A DNA stretch of 20,262 nt, from positions 1 through 20,262 of IMG/VR virus record IMGVR_UViG_3300001683_001128; one strand, given 5' to 3'. This DNA is from a virus. The translations under genes and the position numbers were made by a program. The notes under the pieces are model-generated. The model was not told the DNA's origin, made no database searches, and saw nothing but the letters and a program-made list of their open reading frames with translations. This document shows, one piece after another, positions 18,901 through 20,262 of this stretch. Every line of letters starts with the position of its first letter. The first letter of the stretch is position 1.

Positions 18901-19607
18901 TACAAGCCAATATAACTACAACTACTGCAGGGTATAAAGATAAAAATGGTACTGTTATTGAAAGTGCTTATAATAAAACAAGATCAGAAAATATATCTTT
19001 AAATTCAGATTTTCGGACAGAAACACCTTCAATTCTTGCTTCTGACCTTAATGAAGCTTCATCAATGGAAGGATCTGAATCTTTAAATCTTAACATTATA
19101 ATTAAATCAGAAAATAATAATGTTTCACCTGTTATTGATACAGATTTTATGTCTTGTCAATTGATTGCCCATAGAATTAATTCTGTTAATTCTGCAAGTG
19201 ATGTAGGAGGTCTTACTGAATATGTCACATCAACAGAAGCTAAAGGTGATAATAATTTAGCTGTATATATTACAAGAGAAATTAAACTTGAAGTTCCTTC
19301 ATCTTCTATACGAACTATGTTTGCAGGGGTTGTTGAGTCTGAGTGTGATATTATAGTATTATATAAATTAAAACCAACAGGTTCAACTGAAGTATTTGAT
19401 GAAATTGGTTGGGAATATTATAATATTGATGGAAAACCAGATTTAACATTACCAGTATCATCACATTCTAGTGAATTTTATGATAGATTATATACTGCAG
19501 ACGACCTTGATGAATTCGAATCTTTTGCAATTAAAATAGTTATGAAATCTACCAACCCAACTAAACAACCCACTATTAGAGATTTTAGATCTATAGCATT
19601 AGTATAA
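12996..19607 (+). CDS. Very large DUF4815-like virion structural protein
   Basis: The protein has 2203 residues. The N-terminus (PYHDDFTEDSEFYRVLFRPG, QARELTTLQTMLQ, then INPGVYFVRGHFV) fits the DUF4815 family of large structural proteins in marine T4-like phages. Recurrent S-G-A-x-G beta modules occur near residues 106, 491 and 860. Around 1045-1190 is the conserved-looking block with DRLEYYTSLNLLE and VRDWKLREHI. Residues about 1330-1450 are a helical, GC-richer stretch unlike the rest. The C-terminal 500 residues are beta-rich (DPLAQTFVV, LKEGHEYCIVI, then VPSSSIRTMFAGVVESECDI) and may be a surface or assembly region. AGGA lies before the ATG. It is placed at the baseplate periphery by context; a link to host-contact or tail-fibre attachment is inference. 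Confidence 0.8.
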   Translation: MGIKTDLNVAPYHDDFTEDSEFYRVLFRPGYSIQARELTTLQTMLQTQITRFGKHMFKENSMVIPGQATLDLEYEAVKLQPSFDYPDPFDTTQTISSEPDYYVDEYIGSIITGATSGVSAKVVNAVQLTSDDPITLYVKYTKTGTVTATDGTVSETSFFIESEKISSDKIISVFSENDNSAITLDSDATAVGCAISINPGVYFVRGHFVQNIQKTIILDKYTNLPSYSIGFKINELLENPENDNSLLDNSTGTTNFSAKGAHRLKIELEFTAFNLNTLPDSNFIELIKVIDGIIVERVNRTDYSLIAKEMARRTYDESGDYTLGSYNFNLREHLDNGYNGGVYTTTGDESKMVLQVSSGKSYVKGFEVHTHIPKFITIDKARDYSSKQNGLIPTKFGNSIIITNVSGMPDIVGDHSNITQYNEVLLFDKLTTIVGQSSGNQIGSARIKALEYIMGDISIPGEPGYNAHLFDIQMNLDIDVDQSSSYAIGSYIKGSISGATGYVVESTTNLGYVKLNNTTGKFVNSEILVSSNTNDTTGSSILGFTKWSISNVKQLLSTVFAGGTNTFTADVDLNNFKLIIGRSTLNYTAGVGYGTVDLTGIGSTFDQELLIGDIVRYEDFGVTLSLVITSVIDKENATSDIISNNASVVFSTAAEIFNANLTRVRTTLDPGTNPTLLFPFKKRNIKSLKIEPSTISDTIFEYKRQYIGVADSNGTISFNCSSIETFGDLTNKNYILSTESGTPAYVDISSSTTGIGTNSISITNTNLINQSVKLLATIKKSIGQEKTKTINKSTKRIVSSNSLLDSYGHRVFDDTISLGVTDGFQLRAVYASSDPLNPAVSPTLTISNLQGATSGTINPGDILTGDLTNALGVVISFDSTTNVIEYYSTSYNFAVNETILYNDNTATISSLTDGDDNIAQNYMLDRGHRPSYYDVSRIVRTKNGLIPNQKQLLIIFDYFTHSSTGDYFTIDSYENQINRSDIPINIINTTSYSLGDVFDFRSSVSVPTTNINHFIFANRSFDSTGANVINPPRINHSITTDFEYYLSRIDHLYLKPNGGFVIQKGTSSEVPVAPPQLKDSMKLCAISIPAFTEDLSLVNIIKIDNKRYTMRDISSIVKRLDRLEYYTSLNLLESDTTNMQIFDANGFDRFKSGFMVDNFNSFASGNWNHIDHNVSIDPDIGILKPSISVRDWKLREHIDDASYMRWLQEGLTETQISASKITADINRSGNNYRKTGPLITLPYEDVIFTSQHFASHIENVNPYAIQVWTSGTLKLDPPGDTWIDTNSTRHDINVAGNFDAVARDAATMGTLYNAWTNVGSPTESTVSTSQLTTVAGEPRITGPLQDLMGITGLPMSSLMDPGTNHLDWAVLAHQQFITQGALAGWVEEQPNIKQMLADDPNIFDDIADELVMGDGTIGGDNSLRQLDLETLRGIPLDSPVYAGVRYLRETTQQTEFQTENFTDITTISQNQSRSGFTMRAEEVITTSFTGMDKREGRLLAKIRANKIRISASNMKPNTTIYPFFDGYAISTNVYNTDESTGPFMTDESGSWSGYFNLPNGIYDTGESVLKLTDHKFNSNIKGIVKTTSEGVYSTHGREMIEDWNFTSTRNGRLSPVMVTDQTLLNSPAHKRTETSSTTSQRTGPTTQVDIGEASTDWARVDGKLVYIDPLAQTFVVGNNEPGGVSSERGGVFITKVDLFFQTKDEHLPVNVSIRTTLNGYPTTTIVPFGEVILNPVDVNIPTPNSDGTTPTEMIPTTFTFEAPIHLKEGHEYCIVIISNSNEYTCWVSTLGEKDLAGNSISTNPHLGVFFKSQNASTWTPEQETDLAFTLYKAEFDTASSGLVRFKNKLLVDAFTVIPNGLEFKSGQNKFKVHKSNHGFSPATTSHTVQITSASEIIAGNGIAGIPLSEINKIHTTITDIETDSFCLPTTTFANATTRGGGRIIRSSRNLPYEIIHPTLRTIDFEDTSIQANITTTTAGYKDKNGTVIESAYNKTRSENISLNSDFRTETPSILASDLNEASSMEGSESLNLNIIIKSENNNVSPVIDTDFMSCQLIAHRINSVNSASDVGGLTEYVTSTEAKGDNNLAVYITREIKLEVPSSSIRTMFAGVVESECDIIVLYKLKPTGSTEVFDEIGWEYYNIDGKPDLTLPVSSHSSEFYDRLYTADDLDEFESFAIKIVMKSTNPTKQPTIRDFRSIALV

Positions 19608-19867
19608 TGACAGATAAAATTAGTTCAAAAAAGGTATATAGAGATGAAAATGGTTCATTAATCTCTAGAAAATCTGAATATGAAAAATATAAATTAAAAA
19701 TGCAACCTATTAAAGATATAAATACTTTAAAAGGTGAATTATACGAATTCGTTTCAGAATTAAATAATATGTCTTTAATGTATTTGGAAATTAAAAATGA
19801 TATTTCTGAAATAAAAATGTTATTACAAGAAATAAAGGAAATTAAAAATGACAATACCAGTAACTGA
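19607..19867 (+). CDS. Small coiled-coil protein of unknown function
   Basis: The 86-residue protein starts by TAATG overlap with the giant gene. The N-terminal half is basic and polar; residues about 45-82 (ELNNMSLMYLEIKNDISEIK onwards) show heptad-like spacing of I, L and M and should form a helix or coiled coil. No family is recognised. Coupled position suggests it is made with the giant protein, possibly as an assembly or bridging factor. Confidence 0.7.
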   Translation: MTDKISSKKVYRDENGSLISRKSEYEKYKLKMQPIKDINTLKGELYEFVSELNNMSLMYLEIKNDISEIKMLLQEIKEIKNDNTSN

Positions 19868-20048
19868 ATTAAGTGATTCATTTGACCAATGGCGAGTAAA
19901 TACAAATCAAAATGGTACAAATATTGGAGATACCGCAACATTGGCGACTACTTCTACTAATCTGACGGATGCGATTAACGAAACTCAGAACTTAGCACAA
20001 GCGGTGAATGATAATTCTATTGCAATGGCAATAGCACTAGGAGGATAA
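19848..20048 (+). CDS. Short SFxQWR-type structural protein
   Basis: The 66-residue protein overlaps the previous gene by 20 bp and has AAAGGA at 19834-19839, eight bases before its ATG. The sequence LSDSFDQWRVNTNQNGTNIG followed by TNLTDAINETQ resembles the N-terminal module of many marine T4-like tail-fibre and structural proteins, where it is usually followed by a long fibre. Here the frame ends after the module with ALGG and stop. It may be a stand-alone attachment protein or a shortened fibre gene. Confidence 0.7.
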   Translation: MTIPVTELSDSFDQWRVNTNQNGTNIGDTATLATTSTNLTDAINETQNLAQAVNDNSIAMAIALGG

Positions 20049-20049
20049 T

Positions 20050-20262
20050 ATGGCAAACAGTTTTAAAAATGCTGGTATTGAAGTAGGTACATCAAGAACA
20101 ACTTTATATACATGCCCTGTATCAGCAACTGCAGTTATTCATGCATTATATATATCTAATGTGGGTACCGTAAATGCCACAGCAGATATTGAAATAACAA
20201 TTGACGGTGGAACTACATATAGATATATCGGTAAAGGATTAGAAATACCAGACGATTCAACA
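20050..20262 (+). CDS. Virion structural protein, N-terminal part (runs off window)
   Basis: The ATG at 20050 follows a strong AGGAGG at 20039-20044 with five-base spacing, and the frame stays open for 71 codons to the window edge. The translation starts MANSFKNAGIEVGTSRTTLY, then CPVSATAVIHALYISNVGT and ITIDGGTTYRYIGKG. This short beta-sandwich type resembles small structural proteins of marine T4-like phages with a TxxYTCP pattern. The ribosome-binding site is the best in the window, suggesting a product needed in many copies. Confidence 0.75.
   Translation, partial: MANSFKNAGIEVGTSRTTLYTCPVSATAVIHALYISNVGTVNATADIEITIDGGTTYRYIGKGLEIPDDST

Overview
The window reads as part of a contractile-tailed (T4-like, marine/cyanophage-style myovirus) genome: a collinear, all-plus-strand baseplate and tail module of very low GC. 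The clearest anchors are gp8, whose C-terminus and FRQIS motif resemble T4 gp8, then gp25, a gp6/Baseplate-J wedge protein, a PAAR spike tip, a gp5-type hub/spike and a 2203-residue DUF4815-like virion protein. Gene order (gp5, accessory genes, PAAR, gp25, gp6, gp7-position protein, gp8, giant structural protein, small structural genes) follows the marine T4-like late region. Three TATAAATA elements, each 28-31 nt upstream of a start codon, match the T4 late-promoter consensus and divide the module into three late transcription units.

Region by region: 1-630 is the C-terminal end of a bacterial-type FadE acyl-CoA dehydrogenase, open at the left edge and with higher GC (about 35% by hand count). 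631-691 is an AT-rich spacer with direct repeats and late promoter 1. 692-6953 holds the spike unit: gp5 without a lysozyme domain; a 1313-residue protein in which an alpha/beta-hydrolase is interrupted by about 580 residues of DUF4214-type repeats and then followed by an unassigned virion-like tail; a small unknown gene; a staphylococcal-nuclease homologue; and the PAAR tip. Promoter 2 overlaps the PAAR stop and leads into gp25, gp6 and the gp7-position protein (6988-11599). Promoter 3 overlaps the next stop and leads into gp8, the 2203-residue protein and three small or partial structural genes running off the right edge (11631-20262).

The genes probably work together as the cell-puncturing and host-contact end of the virion: PAAR tip on the gp5 spike, wedge proteins gp25/gp6/gp7-like/gp8 around it, and large peripheral proteins that may contact or degrade the cell surface. 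The most notable points are the hydrolase split by DUF4214 repeats with a displaced nucleophile motif, and a beta-oxidation gene directly abutting a T4-like late promoter. The long FadE form is typical of Gammaproteobacteria, so a gammaproteobacterial host is a reasonable guess. From this window alone I cannot tell whether fadE is phage-borne cargo, the flank of an integrated element, or an assembly join.
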